DNA of 64,000 nucleotides, taken from positions 1 through 64,000 of the forward strand of contig NZ_HG428744.1 in the NCBI RefSeq assembly GCF_000380245.2. The letters are read 5' to 3'. A program made the translations under genes and the position numbers. This DNA comes from Bacillus massiliigorillae (lineage in GTDB: Bacteria > Bacillota > Bacilli > Bacillales > DSM-1321). Shown in pieces: positions 8,101-17,982 of this stretch. How positions within the stretch are numbered: the first letter of the stretch is position 1; the number at the start of each line of letters is the position of its first letter. The notes beneath the pieces are model-generated. The model made no database searches. It was not told the origin of the DNA and was given only the letters and a program-made list of their open reading frames with translations.

Positions 8101-10051
8101 TGTGAAGCGTAACACAAGGAGTTATGCTGCCTATTTCTTAAGCAGTGTATTCTCCATTACGATTTTCTTTATTTATGCGGCTTTTATTTTTCACCCAGAT
8201 GTACTTACAGGAAGTTTAAGCGAGAAGTCCGTAACAACTAGCCTAAGTAAAGAAGCTTTACGAAGTAGTATTATATTAGCAGAATCCATTATTTTTTCAT
8301 TTTCGTTCTTATTTGTTTTGTATTCTATGAATGCATTTTTACAATCTCGTAAAAAAGAATTTGGGATCTTGAATTTACTTGGTATCACAAATGGACAGTT
8401 AAATAAATTAATCTTTATTGAAAATAATGTAATTGGTATAACCGCCATTGTTACGGGCATCGGCTTTGGAATGTTATTTTTTAAGTTGTTTCTGATGGGT
8501 GTCTCAGCCGTTCTATCACTCCCAGTCACTTTGCCTTTCATCATTGCGCCGAAGGCATTGTATGTGACAATCGGAGCATTTCTCATTTTATTTGAAGTAA
8601 TTTGCTTTCTTACTTTGTTTACGGTTCGATTTAATAATGTAACAGAATTACTTTATAGTATCAAAAAACCAAAGAAATCCCCGACATACTCCGTTTGGTT
8701 ATCATTGGTTGCTCTTACCACTATAGGTACTGGTTACTATTTAGCCTATACAGCTAATCTCTTTAAAATGATCATATTCATGGTTCCCATTACTCTATTA
8801 GTCACTTTCGGAACGTATTTTTTATTTACACAATGCAGTATTTTATTTATCCGATTACTAAAGAAAAATCGTGCTTACTATTTACGTTCTACGAATTTGC
8901 TAACCTTTTCAGATTTAGCTTTTAAACTGAAGGATAACGCACGTGTCTTATTTATCGTAAGCATAATAAGCGCGGTCTCCTTTACTTCAAGCGGCGTGTT
9001 ATTCTCACTTGTTAGCAATATGAAAGACGAAACTGTAATGAGATATCCTCAAAGCATTGCTTTGGCTACTTCTTATAATATTGAAGGTTATAACATCACA
9101 AAGAAGCAACTGACAAATGCTTTACAAGATACACATTTATCCTATGAAGCTCATGAAATGAAGCTATTAAAAGCTTGGTATCTGTTAGATAAGAACAATA
9201 TAAACACACCTTTTGGGATTAACACTAGTCCCGAAAAGGAAAAAACAAATATTCTACTACTATCCCAAAGTGACTATAACATTTGGGCAAAACTTACAAG
9301 TAAAGAACCACTTAGCCTAGATAATAAGCAAGCCATCTTTGTAGCGTCAACACCAGACCCAGGCATCATTTGGTATAACAAAGACTATATAAAAATTGAA
9401 GCAAACCAACATTCTTATACTTTTTCTATACGCTATATGCAACAGCCAATTTTATCTCCTAGCGCATTAACGGGCGAACTTTTGGTTATTCACGATTCCA
9501 TATATGAGCAAATAGCTACTAAATACGAAATAAAAAATATTATTACAATCTACGGAATCCATTTACCAAACTGGGAAAAAGATCATGATGCAGTCGTTAA
9601 CATATCAAAAAATTTAAAACTAGATAAAGGCCTCTATTTCGATTCTAGAGCAAATATGATCAATGAATATAAAAGCATGTTCTATCTCCCTTTCTTCATC
9701 GGATTATTTATAAGTTGCCTATTCTTCCTAGCAGCTGCTAGTATATTGTATTTCCGATTGTATAACGATATCGACAATGAATTGCTTCATTATCGTTCAT
9801 TATTCAGAATGGGGTTAACACCTGAAGAAATGAAATCGATTATATCAAAACAAATATTTCTATTATTCTTTGTACCATTTATAGTAGCCGTCACTCATGC
9901 TAGCTTTGCTGTCAAAGCCTTACACAATATGATTAACGGTTCCGTACTCGGTCCAAGTCTAACCATTTTCGGTATATTCTTTTCACTTCAATTAGTTTAT
10001 TTCTTTGCTGTAAGAGCAATCTATTTCAAAAAATTAAAACAAGTCATGTAA
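8072..10051 (+). CDS. bceB: BceB-type FtsX permease of a peptide-antibiotic ABC transporter
   Basis: A 659-residue permease with ten predicted membrane helices in the BceB layout: helix 1 at about 15-37, two FtsX-type bundles (about 50-200 and 560-655) and a large extracellular domain (about 310-530) between helices 7 and 8 which binds the antibiotic-target complex and passes the signal to the kinase. Length fits BceB (about 640-660). The ATG at 8072 is 8 nt from AGGAGG, better than the one at 8066. Substrate (bacitracin, nisin-like or other peptides) cannot be told from sequence. Confidence 0.9.
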   Translation: MNFRQFALTNVKRNTRSYAAYFLSSVFSITIFFIYAAFIFHPDVLTGSLSEKSVTTSLSKEALRSSIILAESIIFSFSFLFVLYSMNAFLQSRKKEFGILNLLGITNGQLNKLIFIENNVIGITAIVTGIGFGMLFFKLFLMGVSAVLSLPVTLPFIIAPKALYVTIGAFLILFEVICFLTLFTVRFNNVTELLYSIKKPKKSPTYSVWLSLVALTTIGTGYYLAYTANLFKMIIFMVPITLLVTFGTYFLFTQCSILFIRLLKKNRAYYLRSTNLLTFSDLAFKLKDNARVLFIVSIISAVSFTSSGVLFSLVSNMKDETVMRYPQSIALATSYNIEGYNITKKQLTNALQDTHLSYEAHEMKLLKAWYLLDKNNINTPFGINTSPEKEKTNILLLSQSDYNIWAKLTSKEPLSLDNKQAIFVASTPDPGIIWYNKDYIKIEANQHSYTFSIRYMQQPILSPSALTGELLVIHDSIYEQIATKYEIKNIITIYGIHLPNWEKDHDAVVNISKNLKLDKGLYFDSRANMINEYKSMFYLPFFIGLFISCLFFLAAASILYFRLYNDIDNELLHYRSLFRMGLTPEEMKSIISKQIFLLFFVPFIVAVTHASFAVKALHNMINGSVLGPSLTIFGIFFSLQLVYFFAVRAIYFKKLKQVM

Positions 10052-10054
10052 ATC

Positions 10055-10088
10055 GTCTGTCACCAATACTCGGTGGCAGACTTTTTTT
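10055..10088 (+). terminator. terminator after bceAB
   Basis: Stem of 10 bp with one G-T pair (10055-10064 with 10072-10081) followed by seven T. It ends the Bce operon. Confidence 0.85.
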
Positions 10089-10233
10089 ACTTTCATTCCT
10101 AGTAATTGATTAAAATGTTATAGCATAATTTAAGCTTGTTTTTGGTACAATAATAGAAGTCGATGCTAGTTTTTTTATAAACTAGTTTAATTAATTCATA
10201 GAACTACATACAGAAAGGTTAGGGGAAAATAAA

Positions 10234-11529
10234 ATGAAGCATACAAATTCAGAAGCATTATACCAAGAAGCTCTTGAGCATATCGTAGGCGGTGTAAACA
10301 GCCCATCTCGTTCATACAAGGCTGTAGGAGGCGGCGCTCCAGTAGTAATGGAAAGAGGCGAAGGTGCTTACTTCTGGGATGTTGACGGAAATAAATATAT
10401 CGATTACTTAGCAGCGTATGGTCCAATTATTACTGGTCTTACTCATCCACATATTTCAAAAGCACTTCAAACAGCAGCAGAAACAGGCGTATTATTCGGG
10501 ACTCCAACACGCCATGAAATTACTTTTGCGAAAATGTTAAAGGAAGCAATTCCTTCAATGGATAAAGTCCGCTTCAATAATTCAGGTACAGAAGCTGTTA
10601 TGTCTACAATCCGTGTTGCTCGCGCTTACACAGGTCGTGATAAAATCATGAAATTCGCTGGATGCTACCACGGTCATTCAGACTTAGTACTAGTAGCGGC
10701 TGGCTCTGGTCCTTCTACATTAGGAACTCCAGACTCTGCTGGTGTACCAAAAAGTATTGCACAAGAAGTAATCACGGTTCCTTTTAACGATATTGACGCA
10801 TATAAAGAAGCTCTTGATAAATGGGGCGACCAAGTTGCTGCAGTATTAGTAGAACCAATTGTAGGGAACTTCGGTATCGTTGAACCAAAGCCTGGCTTCC
10901 TCGAAGCTGTTAATGAATTAACACATGCTGCTGGTGCATTAGTTATTTATGATGAAGTCATTACAGCATTCCGCTTTACTTATGGTGGAGCTCAAAACCT
11001 ATTAGGTGTAACACCTGACTTAACAGCACTTGGTAAAATCATCGGCGGTGGTCTTCCAATCGGTGCTTACGGTGGTAAGAAAGAAATCATGGAAACAGTA
11101 GCTCCACTTGGACCAGCATATCAAGCAGGAACACATGCTGGAAATCCGGCTTCTATGCTTACAGGTATTGCTTGTCTTGAAGTTCTAAAGCAAGAAGGTG
11201 TTTATGAAGAGCTTGATCGTTTAGGACAAATGTTAGAAGAAGGCGTTTTAGCTGCTGCTAAGAAATACGATATGCCAATTTCAACAAATCGTCTAAAAGG
11301 TGCATTCACTTTATACTTTACAACTGAAAAAGTTTATAACTATGAACAAGCAGAAAACACAGATGGTGAAATGTTCGGTAAGTTCTTTAAGCTAATGCTT
11401 GAACAAGGAATCAATCTTGCTCCTTCGAAATACGAAGCTTGGTTCTTAACAATCCAACATACAGAACAAGACATCAAAGATACAATTATTGCGGTTGAAA
11501 ATGCATTTAAAGCTTTAAAAATGAACTAA
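10234..11529 (+). CDS. hemL: glutamate-1-semialdehyde 2,1-aminomutase
   Basis: PLP enzyme that turns glutamate-1-semialdehyde into 5-aminolevulinate, the first committed tetrapyrrole precursor. 431 residues, full length. N-terminal GGVNSPSRSYKAVGGGAP, the cofactor region NNSGTEAVMSTIRVAR and the Schiff-base Lys268 in LGKIIGGGLPIGAYGG are present. It is outside the usual hemAXCDBL operon and matches the second Bacillus copy (GsaB), which sits in the same neighbourhood. The start is 7-8 nt after AGGGGA. A small leader hairpin (10166-10185) lies 50 bp upstream. Confidence 0.95.
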   Translation: MKHTNSEALYQEALEHIVGGVNSPSRSYKAVGGGAPVVMERGEGAYFWDVDGNKYIDYLAAYGPIITGLTHPHISKALQTAAETGVLFGTPTRHEITFAKMLKEAIPSMDKVRFNNSGTEAVMSTIRVARAYTGRDKIMKFAGCYHGHSDLVLVAAGSGPSTLGTPDSAGVPKSIAQEVITVPFNDIDAYKEALDKWGDQVAAVLVEPIVGNFGIVEPKPGFLEAVNELTHAAGALVIYDEVITAFRFTYGGAQNLLGVTPDLTALGKIIGGGLPIGAYGGKKEIMETVAPLGPAYQAGTHAGNPASMLTGIACLEVLKQEGVYEELDRLGQMLEEGVLAAAKKYDMPISTNRLKGAFTLYFTTEKVYNYEQAENTDGEMFGKFFKLMLEQGINLAPSKYEAWFLTIQHTEQDIKDTIIAVENAFKALKMN

Positions 11530-11556
11530 CACTAGAAAAATATTCATTTTTTATGC

Positions 11557-11591
11557 ATCCTCAAAGCTTCTATTGCTTTGAGGATTTTTTT
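11557..11591 (+). terminator. terminator after hemL
   Basis: Perfect 11-bp stem ATCCTCAAAGC with GCTTTGAGGAT (11557-11585), 7-nt loop, then a T run. Confidence 0.9.
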
Positions 11592-11599
11592 ACATCATT

Positions 11600-11613
11600 T
11601 GGAAACGTTTACA
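11600..11613. promoter_or_regulatory. cre-like site (CcpA) upstream of gltB
   Basis: TGGAAACGTTTACA matches the catabolite-responsive element consensus TGWAANCGNTNWCA with one mismatch. It lies 245 bp before gltB, between the hemL terminator and the gltB promoter region. CcpA-dependent control of glutamate synthase by carbon supply is known in B. subtilis, so the placement makes sense. Confidence 0.55.
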
Positions 11614-11817
11614 CGTTGGATTTACCTCTTATTTTCCACAAAATACACCTATTTCGCTTATCCATACCTTTGCATAAATAATTGATTTCTGAAATTTTAG
11701 ATGATATTATTAGTATCACCACTGACAACTTCTATTTTTTTACATTACACACATTTTTTTCATTTCTTGTTTTAAATTATTTCAAAATATATATGTACTA
11801 CTAACTATAGGAGGTGA

Positions 11818-11844
11818 ATGGCAGCTATAAGTGTAATCTTATAA
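11818..11844 (+). CDS. possible 8-codon leader peptide upstream of gltB
   Basis: A very strong ribosome site AGGAGGTGA precedes ATG at 11818, which opens an ORF encoding MAAISVIL and a stop. The gltB ATG comes 13 nt after this stop and has no clear Shine-Dalgarno of its own. The leader contains a 6-bp inverted repeat (TATAAG with CTTATA), and TATAAGTG occurs twice (11826-11833, 11840-11847). It may couple translation to gltB or be an attenuating leader. No in-frame alternative gltB start reaches back to the strong site, because TAA interrupts at 11834. Confidence 0.4.
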   Translation: MAAISVIL

Positions 11845-11857
11845 GTGCCAAAACATT

Positions 11858-14800
11858 ATGACTCAACAATGGAGCCCGAGTTTATTTAGTGATTTCCGAA
11901 ACCAAGAGCATGATGCATGCGGAATTGTGTCATGTATTGAAAAAAAAAGAATCCCTACTCGTGAAAATATATTTGCTTGTATAGATGCTTTAGTAAAAAT
12001 GAATCACCGTGCTGGATTTATTAATGGTGAAGGTGATGGAGTCGGTATTCATATCGATATTCCAAGAGCACTTTGGAAAAACAAATTACAAGAGCAAGGT
12101 CTTCAGCCTGAACTAGCTGATTCCGACGGCTTCGTCGTAGGTCACTTCTTCCTCAGTCAAAAAGAAGAACACCACAAACTTCAATCAGAAATTAAAGAAG
12201 CTTTCTTACAAGAAGGCCTTTCCATATTATTCGAAAGTGATTCAGTTCATACTCCCAACGCTTTAGGCCCTATCGCTATTCAAGAAAACCCTGTCTTCTG
12301 GCAAATCGCACTTATAAGTAATCAAACATCCCAACAAGAGCTATCTAAACTACTCTTTAAATTAACTCACACAATCGAACAAAACCATCACATCCACGTT
12401 GCCTCTTTAAGTCAATATCATGCTATTTATAAAGTAATGGGTGCAGGTGATATTTTACCTAAATATTATCATGATTTAGCAAACCCACTTGTAGCTTCTA
12501 CGATGACATTAGGACATAACCGCTATTCTACGAATACCCTTTCAAGTTTTTTCCGTGTACAACCATTTAGTGTGCTTGGTCATAATGGTGAAATCAATAC
12601 AATTGCCAAACTCCGAGATGAAGCAAAAATGATTGGCGTACCTCTTGTAAAAGATGGCAGTGATTCTCAAGATTTAAGTCGCACATTGGAAACTTTCATA
12701 TGTGAACATGAATATTCACTTTTTGAAGCTATTGACGTTGTTTTCCCTCCAATTATCAATGAAATTAAGGCATATTCGAAAGACCTTAGCAATCTTTACA
12801 CATATATTCGTGAAGCATGGGGGCATTTCGCTCAAGGACCTGCAGGTATCATATCTCGTTTTGGAGATGAAGCTGTCTTTTCTGTAGATGCTCTTGGCTT
12901 ACGTCCTCTTTGGAAAATCGAAACAGAAAGCTCATACATGTTCTCTTCTGAACCTGGTATTATTCCTTCATCTGAATATTATGGTGAACCTAAGCCAATC
13001 GGACCAGGAGAAAAAATCGGCATGAAATGGAACGGTCAAGATATTCAGATTTATCACTATGCTGACTTTCAGCAAGAAGTATACGATCGTTTCATTATGC
13101 GCATTGAACTATCCAATGATCGTAAACGGCTAGAAATCCCTATTCTAGAAAAGAAAATTACTCATACATTACCGACAAAAATTCAGAACGGTCAATATAA
13201 AGCAATGGGCTGGGAAAAAGACCATGTTCAATTTGTTGAACAAATGGCTGAAAAAGGTGTGGAGCCTATTCGTTCACTCGGGCATGACTCACCTCTTGCT
13301 TCGCTGAATACATCAAGAAGAAATGTAGCTGATTTCATTAAAGAAAGCGTAGCAGTTGTAACCAATCCAGCGATTGATCGTGATCGTGAAACAGAACATT
13401 TTTCTACACGCACTATCATTGGTCAAAGGCCTTCCCTATTCCAAAAGGAAAAAGCTAATCATGTTATCGAATTATTAACGCCGATTTTAATAGAAGGAAA
13501 AATGGGCTACGATTGTTCAAAAGAATTGCAACAGCCAAGCTTTGATTCATTAGTTGGTTATTTCCATGATCATCAGCTAGCACATGTCATTTCAATGACT
13601 TTTACTAAAGAAGAAAGTATTGCTGAAGCTTTAAATAGACTTACAGAGGAAGCAATTACAGCTGTTACAAATGGAAAATCATTGCTCGTTTTAGATGATG
13701 CAAATGCACATCATGAAGGCCATTTATGGCTTGATCCACATATTGTAACATCAGCAGTTGATCAAGGATTAGTAGCAGCAGGAAAACGCCGTAATTGTTC
13801 AATTCTTCTCCGATCTGCAGCTATTCGAACATTGCACGACATCATCACTGTGTATGGATTAGGCGCTAACTTAATTAGCCCGTACTTTATGTTCTTAACG
13901 GTTACAGAAGACCATACAGCACCAGTGAAAAATCTATATAGTTCATTAACAAAAGGCTTAGAAAAAGTTATTTCAACAATTGGTATTCATGAGCTTAGAG
14001 GATACGGTCGTCTATACTCAAGTATTGGTTTACACAATGAAATCGCTGATAGATTAAAGATTGTGAACTTCCTAGGTTCTGAATTGATAGCCTATAACTT
14101 TGAGACGTTAAAAGAAGATGCGATTCAACGCGCACAAGATTACCATGGTGAAGGTGAAAAAGTAAATCGGTCTTATCATGTTCTACCCCGAATATGGAAA
14201 GCAGTTGCTGAAGTCGCAGCATCTGGTAAGTATGATTTGTATCGCGAGAAGATTACAGAACTTGAGCAGGAACATCCAACAACAATCCGTCACCTAACAG
14301 ATTTCAAGAACAGTGAACGAATCATTGCTGCACAAGATGTATCTATTAAAGTAGGAGAACATGACTTACCCTTTATTATTTCCTCTATGTCATTTGGCTC
14401 ACAAAACGAAATTGCTTTCCGTGCATATGCTGAAGCTGCCGACCGTTTAAACATGATTAGCTTAAATGGTGAAGGTGGAGAAATTAAAGATATGCTTGGC
14501 AAATACCCGAAAACACGCGGACAACAAGTAGCATCAGGACGGTTCGGTGTTAACGCTGAATTATTAAATTCATCTAATCTACTAGAAATAAAAATCGGTC
14601 AAGGAGCTAAACCTGGAGAAGGCGGACATTTACCAGGATCTAAAGTAACAGCTAAAATTGCTGAATCACGTAATGCAACAATTGGTTCAGACTTAATCTC
14701 ACCTTCAAACAACCATGATATTTACTCTATTGAAGATTTAGCACAAATGATTCATGAGTTAAAAACAGCAAATGATCGAGCTAAGGTAGCTGTTAAAGTA

Positions 14801-16330
14801 CCTGTTGTGCCAAACATCGGAACGATTGCCGTTGGTGTTGCAAAAGCAGGTGCTGACATTATTACCATCTCAGGCTTCGATGGTGGTACAGGTGCTGCTC
14901 GAATTCATGCTATTCAACACGTTGGATTACCGGTTGAAATTGGCGTAAAAGCAGCACACAATGCATTATTAGAGGCTGGATTACGTGAGAGCATAGAAGT
15001 ATGGGCTGATGGTGGCATTAAAAGCGCTGCAGATGTCTTAAAAATCATGTTACTTGGTGCAAATCGTGTTGGTTTCGGTACATTATCTATGATTGCTGTT
15101 GGATGTACTTCATGCCATGGCTGTCATTTAGATACTTGCCACGTTGGAATTGCCACACAAATTGAATCAGAAGCGCAAGCAAAAGAACATGGTCTACGTC
15201 GTTTTGTACCACGTAAATTCGATACAGCCGTTGCTTCCCTTGCGAATATGTTCAAAGCTTTTGGCGAAGAGCTACAAGCTTTGGCTGGAGCATTAGGTAT
15301 TAAAAATCTACAAAATGCAGTTGGACACTCTAACCTTCTAGAACAAGTAAAAGGCACAAATTTACTAGATTTAACTTATCTATTGAAAACTTTAGATATT
15401 GGTCAAATCAACACGAGAGAAGCAGCCGCTACCCTCGAAAGAGCCACTATACAAATGGCTGTTGGAGCAGAGTATTTAGACAGCTCCGTAGAAAAGCTAC
15501 AGGAATCAAGAGAATTTAGTGCTATTACTTCAGAACAACGTGTACTAGGTAGTCGTGTTTCCTGTCACCGAGTTCGCGGGCGTCTAGATGGTTCCTACCT
15601 GGCTCTACCAAATGTGACCCTATCTTACAAAGATGGTTCTATTCCAGGTAACGGACTAGGTGCTTACAATAGCACAGGAATAGATATAAAAGTAAATGGT
15701 GGCGCTCAAGATGGTATTGGTAAAACAGCCTTTGGAGGAACTATTGCCATCTTTAAATCAAAAGGAAAAGATGGTAACTATTATAATGGTTCAGTTGGTA
15801 AAGGATTTGGATACGGGGCTCAAAAAGGCTTATTAATTGCACAAGGTAACGCAGATGCTAGAGCTGGCATTCGACTATCTGGAGCGGATATGATTATCGG
15901 TGGTCAATTAACTCAACCGATACCAGTGAAAGAGTACGGGAACATCGGTGTTCATTCTAATATTAAAGGATTCGCTTTTGAATATATGACAAACGGACGT
16001 GGGCTTGTGCTTGGAGATATTGGACCTTGGGCTTGCGCAGGTATGACTGGTGGTGTCATCTACCAACGACTTCAACCAGAAATGGGCTTAACAAAGGATG
16101 TCATTGCTCGTCGTATGGCAAAAGGTGCAAAAGTAACGATTGATCCGTTATGTGAACAAGGCAAGCAAGAAGTAACGGAGCTTTTATCACGATATACTGA
16201 TTTATTGAAAGAACAAAGCCAAGTGGATGAAGCTGCACAATTAGAATCGTTGTTATTAAATCTTGAAAATCATTTCATGCAAATTGTACCGTTCAAAGAA
16301 CAAGCAGATCCATCCATTTCTACTGAGTGA
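11858..16330 (+). CDS. gltB: glutamate synthase (GOGAT) large subunit
   Basis: Makes glutamate from glutamine and 2-oxoglutarate. 1490 residues in canonical order: type-2 glutamine amidotransferase with the nucleophile Cys21 (HDACGIV), exposed after removal of a 20-residue propeptide; central domain (about 430-700); FMN-binding synthase domain (about 780-1180) with the 3Fe-4S cysteines in GCTSCHGCHLDTCH (about 1082-1095); and the C-terminal GXGXG helix domain. This is gltA in B. subtilis nomenclature. No small-subunit gene (gltD) and no gltC regulator are adjacent, so the reductant must come from elsewhere. The ribosome site is weak at the ATG; see the leader ORF. Confidence 0.96.
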   Translation: MTQQWSPSLFSDFRNQEHDACGIVSCIEKKRIPTRENIFACIDALVKMNHRAGFINGEGDGVGIHIDIPRALWKNKLQEQGLQPELADSDGFVVGHFFLSQKEEHHKLQSEIKEAFLQEGLSILFESDSVHTPNALGPIAIQENPVFWQIALISNQTSQQELSKLLFKLTHTIEQNHHIHVASLSQYHAIYKVMGAGDILPKYYHDLANPLVASTMTLGHNRYSTNTLSSFFRVQPFSVLGHNGEINTIAKLRDEAKMIGVPLVKDGSDSQDLSRTLETFICEHEYSLFEAIDVVFPPIINEIKAYSKDLSNLYTYIREAWGHFAQGPAGIISRFGDEAVFSVDALGLRPLWKIETESSYMFSSEPGIIPSSEYYGEPKPIGPGEKIGMKWNGQDIQIYHYADFQQEVYDRFIMRIELSNDRKRLEIPILEKKITHTLPTKIQNGQYKAMGWEKDHVQFVEQMAEKGVEPIRSLGHDSPLASLNTSRRNVADFIKESVAVVTNPAIDRDRETEHFSTRTIIGQRPSLFQKEKANHVIELLTPILIEGKMGYDCSKELQQPSFDSLVGYFHDHQLAHVISMTFTKEESIAEALNRLTEEAITAVTNGKSLLVLDDANAHHEGHLWLDPHIVTSAVDQGLVAAGKRRNCSILLRSAAIRTLHDIITVYGLGANLISPYFMFLTVTEDHTAPVKNLYSSLTKGLEKVISTIGIHELRGYGRLYSSIGLHNEIADRLKIVNFLGSELIAYNFETLKEDAIQRAQDYHGEGEKVNRSYHVLPRIWKAVAEVAASGKYDLYREKITELEQEHPTTIRHLTDFKNSERIIAAQDVSIKVGEHDLPFIISSMSFGSQNEIAFRAYAEAADRLNMISLNGEGGEIKDMLGKYPKTRGQQVASGRFGVNAELLNSSNLLEIKIGQGAKPGEGGHLPGSKVTAKIAESRNATIGSDLISPSNNHDIYSIEDLAQMIHELKTANDRAKVAVKVPVVPNIGTIAVGVAKAGADIITISGFDGGTGAARIHAIQHVGLPVEIGVKAAHNALLEAGLRESIEVWADGGIKSAADVLKIMLLGANRVGFGTLSMIAVGCTSCHGCHLDTCHVGIATQIESEAQAKEHGLRRFVPRKFDTAVASLANMFKAFGEELQALAGALGIKNLQNAVGHSNLLEQVKGTNLLDLTYLLKTLDIGQINTREAAATLERATIQMAVGAEYLDSSVEKLQESREFSAITSEQRVLGSRVSCHRVRGRLDGSYLALPNVTLSYKDGSIPGNGLGAYNSTGIDIKVNGGAQDGIGKTAFGGTIAIFKSKGKDGNYYNGSVGKGFGYGAQKGLLIAQGNADARAGIRLSGADMIIGGQLTQPIPVKEYGNIGVHSNIKGFAFEYMTNGRGLVLGDIGPWACAGMTGGVIYQRLQPEMGLTKDVIARRMAKGAKVTIDPLCEQGKQEVTELLSRYTDLLKEQSQVDEAAQLESLLLNLENHFMQIVPFKEQADPSISTE

Positions 16331-16425
16331 TTCGTCACCATACTACGTGCTCCTCTTTGTTAATCCACTAAAAAATTGCAAAATTGAACATTACGCTACC
16401 TACTGAATATTTCTGTAAGAAACCT

Positions 16426-16465
16426 ATACCCTACAAAGGCTTCGCAGCCAATGTAGGGTATTTTT
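16426..16465 (+). terminator. terminator after gltB
   Basis: Stem ATACCCTACA with TGTAGGGTAT (16426-16435, 16452-16461), with an inner GGCT-AGCC hairpin in the loop, followed by TTTTT. Confidence 0.85.
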
Positions 16466-16639
16466 ATATTCCTAGTAATCACGACCACTTCAAACTTTGT
16501 TCACACCATTATGGATTTACCTCTTGCTACATGAAAGAATCTCATGTATATTACAATATTGTTTATTACTCAGTAATTTGTGTAAAAGTAAAGAATACAC
16601 TAATGTAAAATGTTTAAATTAGAAAGGAACCCATTTTAT

Positions 16640-17719
16640 ATGAAAATCGGTGCTCGAATACTGAAAACCGGAATTGCTATCGTTTTAGCACTTGGTTTAG
16701 CACAACTCTTAAAGTTTCCTTCTCCCGCTTTTGCAGGAATTGCTGCGATTTTTGCCATTCAACCAACTATTTACAGATCCTATCGAACTGTAATTGAGCA
16801 ACTACAAGGTAATGTTATTGGTGCGGCAATTGCAATAGGATTCGTTCTTTTGTTTGGAAACAACGTCTTTTATGTAGGCTTAGCTTCTGTTATCATCATC
16901 ATTATTAATGTAAAGATGAAAACAGAAAACACAATTTCCTTAGCGATTGTTACAGTTATTGCCATTATGGAAAATCAAAATGGTAACTTTCTCGACTTTG
17001 CATTCGTTCGATTTTTTACTATTATGCTTGGAATTCTTTCAGCCTTTGTTGTAAATTTCTTTTTTCTACCTCCTAAATATGAAACAAAGCTTTATTATCA
17101 TATTTCGAATGTGACTGAAGAAATTTATAAATGGATTCGAATTAGTACAAGTAATGTATCTGAACCGCTTCATATTAAAGGTGAAATACAGGCTACGAAA
17201 GAGCAACTAATGAAAGTTGAGCAGTTGTACTTGATGTACAAAGAGGATCGTGAATTATTTAAAAAAGCTTCACTTGCCAAATCACGAAAGCTCGTCGTTT
17301 ATCGTCAAATGATGATTACAACAAGAAAAGCCTTAAATATATTAATCAAACTCAATAAATACGAAAATCAATTTCATCACATGCCTGAAGACTTTCAAAA
17401 TACGATACGTGAACAAATAGAATATTTGATTACGCAACATCAACAAATTCAATTAAAGTATGTTCGACAAATCAAAACTTCTTATGAATTTGAAAGAGAA
17501 CAAGGCATTACTCATAAAGAATTATTGAATCTCTTCTTGTCCGTTCAAAAACAAGTAAATGATGAGAATGAACAAGACATTTATCACATGATGGCTCTTA
17601 CCTCCTCGATTATTGAATACGAAGAACATATTGAGCATCTCGATACATTAATTAGCAGCTTTCAATCATTCCATAAGGATGATGATGAATTGAAGATTGA
17701 AACGAAGAATGAAGATTAA
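16640..17719 (+). CDS. FUSC/aromatic acid exporter family membrane protein (YgaE-like)
   Basis: A 359-residue protein with an N-terminal half of about five to six membrane helices (residues 5-140) and a soluble helical C-terminal half, as in the DUF939/FUSC-like aromatic acid exporter family. The opening MKIGARILKTGIAIVLAL is family-typical, so I start at 16640 rather than at 16610, which lacks any ribosome site; AAAGGA lies 11 nt before 16640. B. subtilis ygaE occupies the same place near hemL. Substrate unknown. Confidence 0.78.
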   Translation: MKIGARILKTGIAIVLALGLAQLLKFPSPAFAGIAAIFAIQPTIYRSYRTVIEQLQGNVIGAAIAIGFVLLFGNNVFYVGLASVIIIIINVKMKTENTISLAIVTVIAIMENQNGNFLDFAFVRFFTIMLGILSAFVVNFFFLPPKYETKLYYHISNVTEEIYKWIRISTSNVSEPLHIKGEIQATKEQLMKVEQLYLMYKEDRELFKKASLAKSRKLVVYRQMMITTRKALNILIKLNKYENQFHHMPEDFQNTIREQIEYLITQHQQIQLKYVRQIKTSYEFEREQGITHKELLNLFLSVQKQVNDENEQDIYHMMALTSSIIEYEEHIEHLDTLISSFQSFHKDDDELKIETKNED

Positions 17720-17767
17720 AAAAGGTGTCCCAAAAGTGATTTTTAATCACTTTTGGGACACCTTTTT
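17719..17767. terminator. long bidirectional terminator
   Basis: Perfect 23-bp stem with a 3-nt loop; A and T runs at the ends let it work in both directions. The core GTCC..AAAAGTGA and its complement recur at 41899-41943, so this is a recurring hairpin type in the genome. The 215 bp between here and the next gene hold nothing else recognised. Confidence 0.9.
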
Positions 17768-17982
17768 ACGCTTTTAAGATGCTCCATACTTGTTTACATC
17801 TAATCGGTCATTTAAATTAGGTTACTTGGAATAGTTGATTTATAGCACTTTTGGTGAAGAGAATACACTTAATTTCAGCTAATGGCAAAGAGAAATCCCT
17901 ACTAAATGACACTAACTAATATACCCTTTGAGGCACCCTCTCTTCAATTTAATAAAGCATTATTGAATAAAAGTTAACACCA

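Noticed and set aside
16384..16608. 74-residue ORF after gltB
   Set aside because: It spans the gltB terminator and has no ribosome site; translation looks random.
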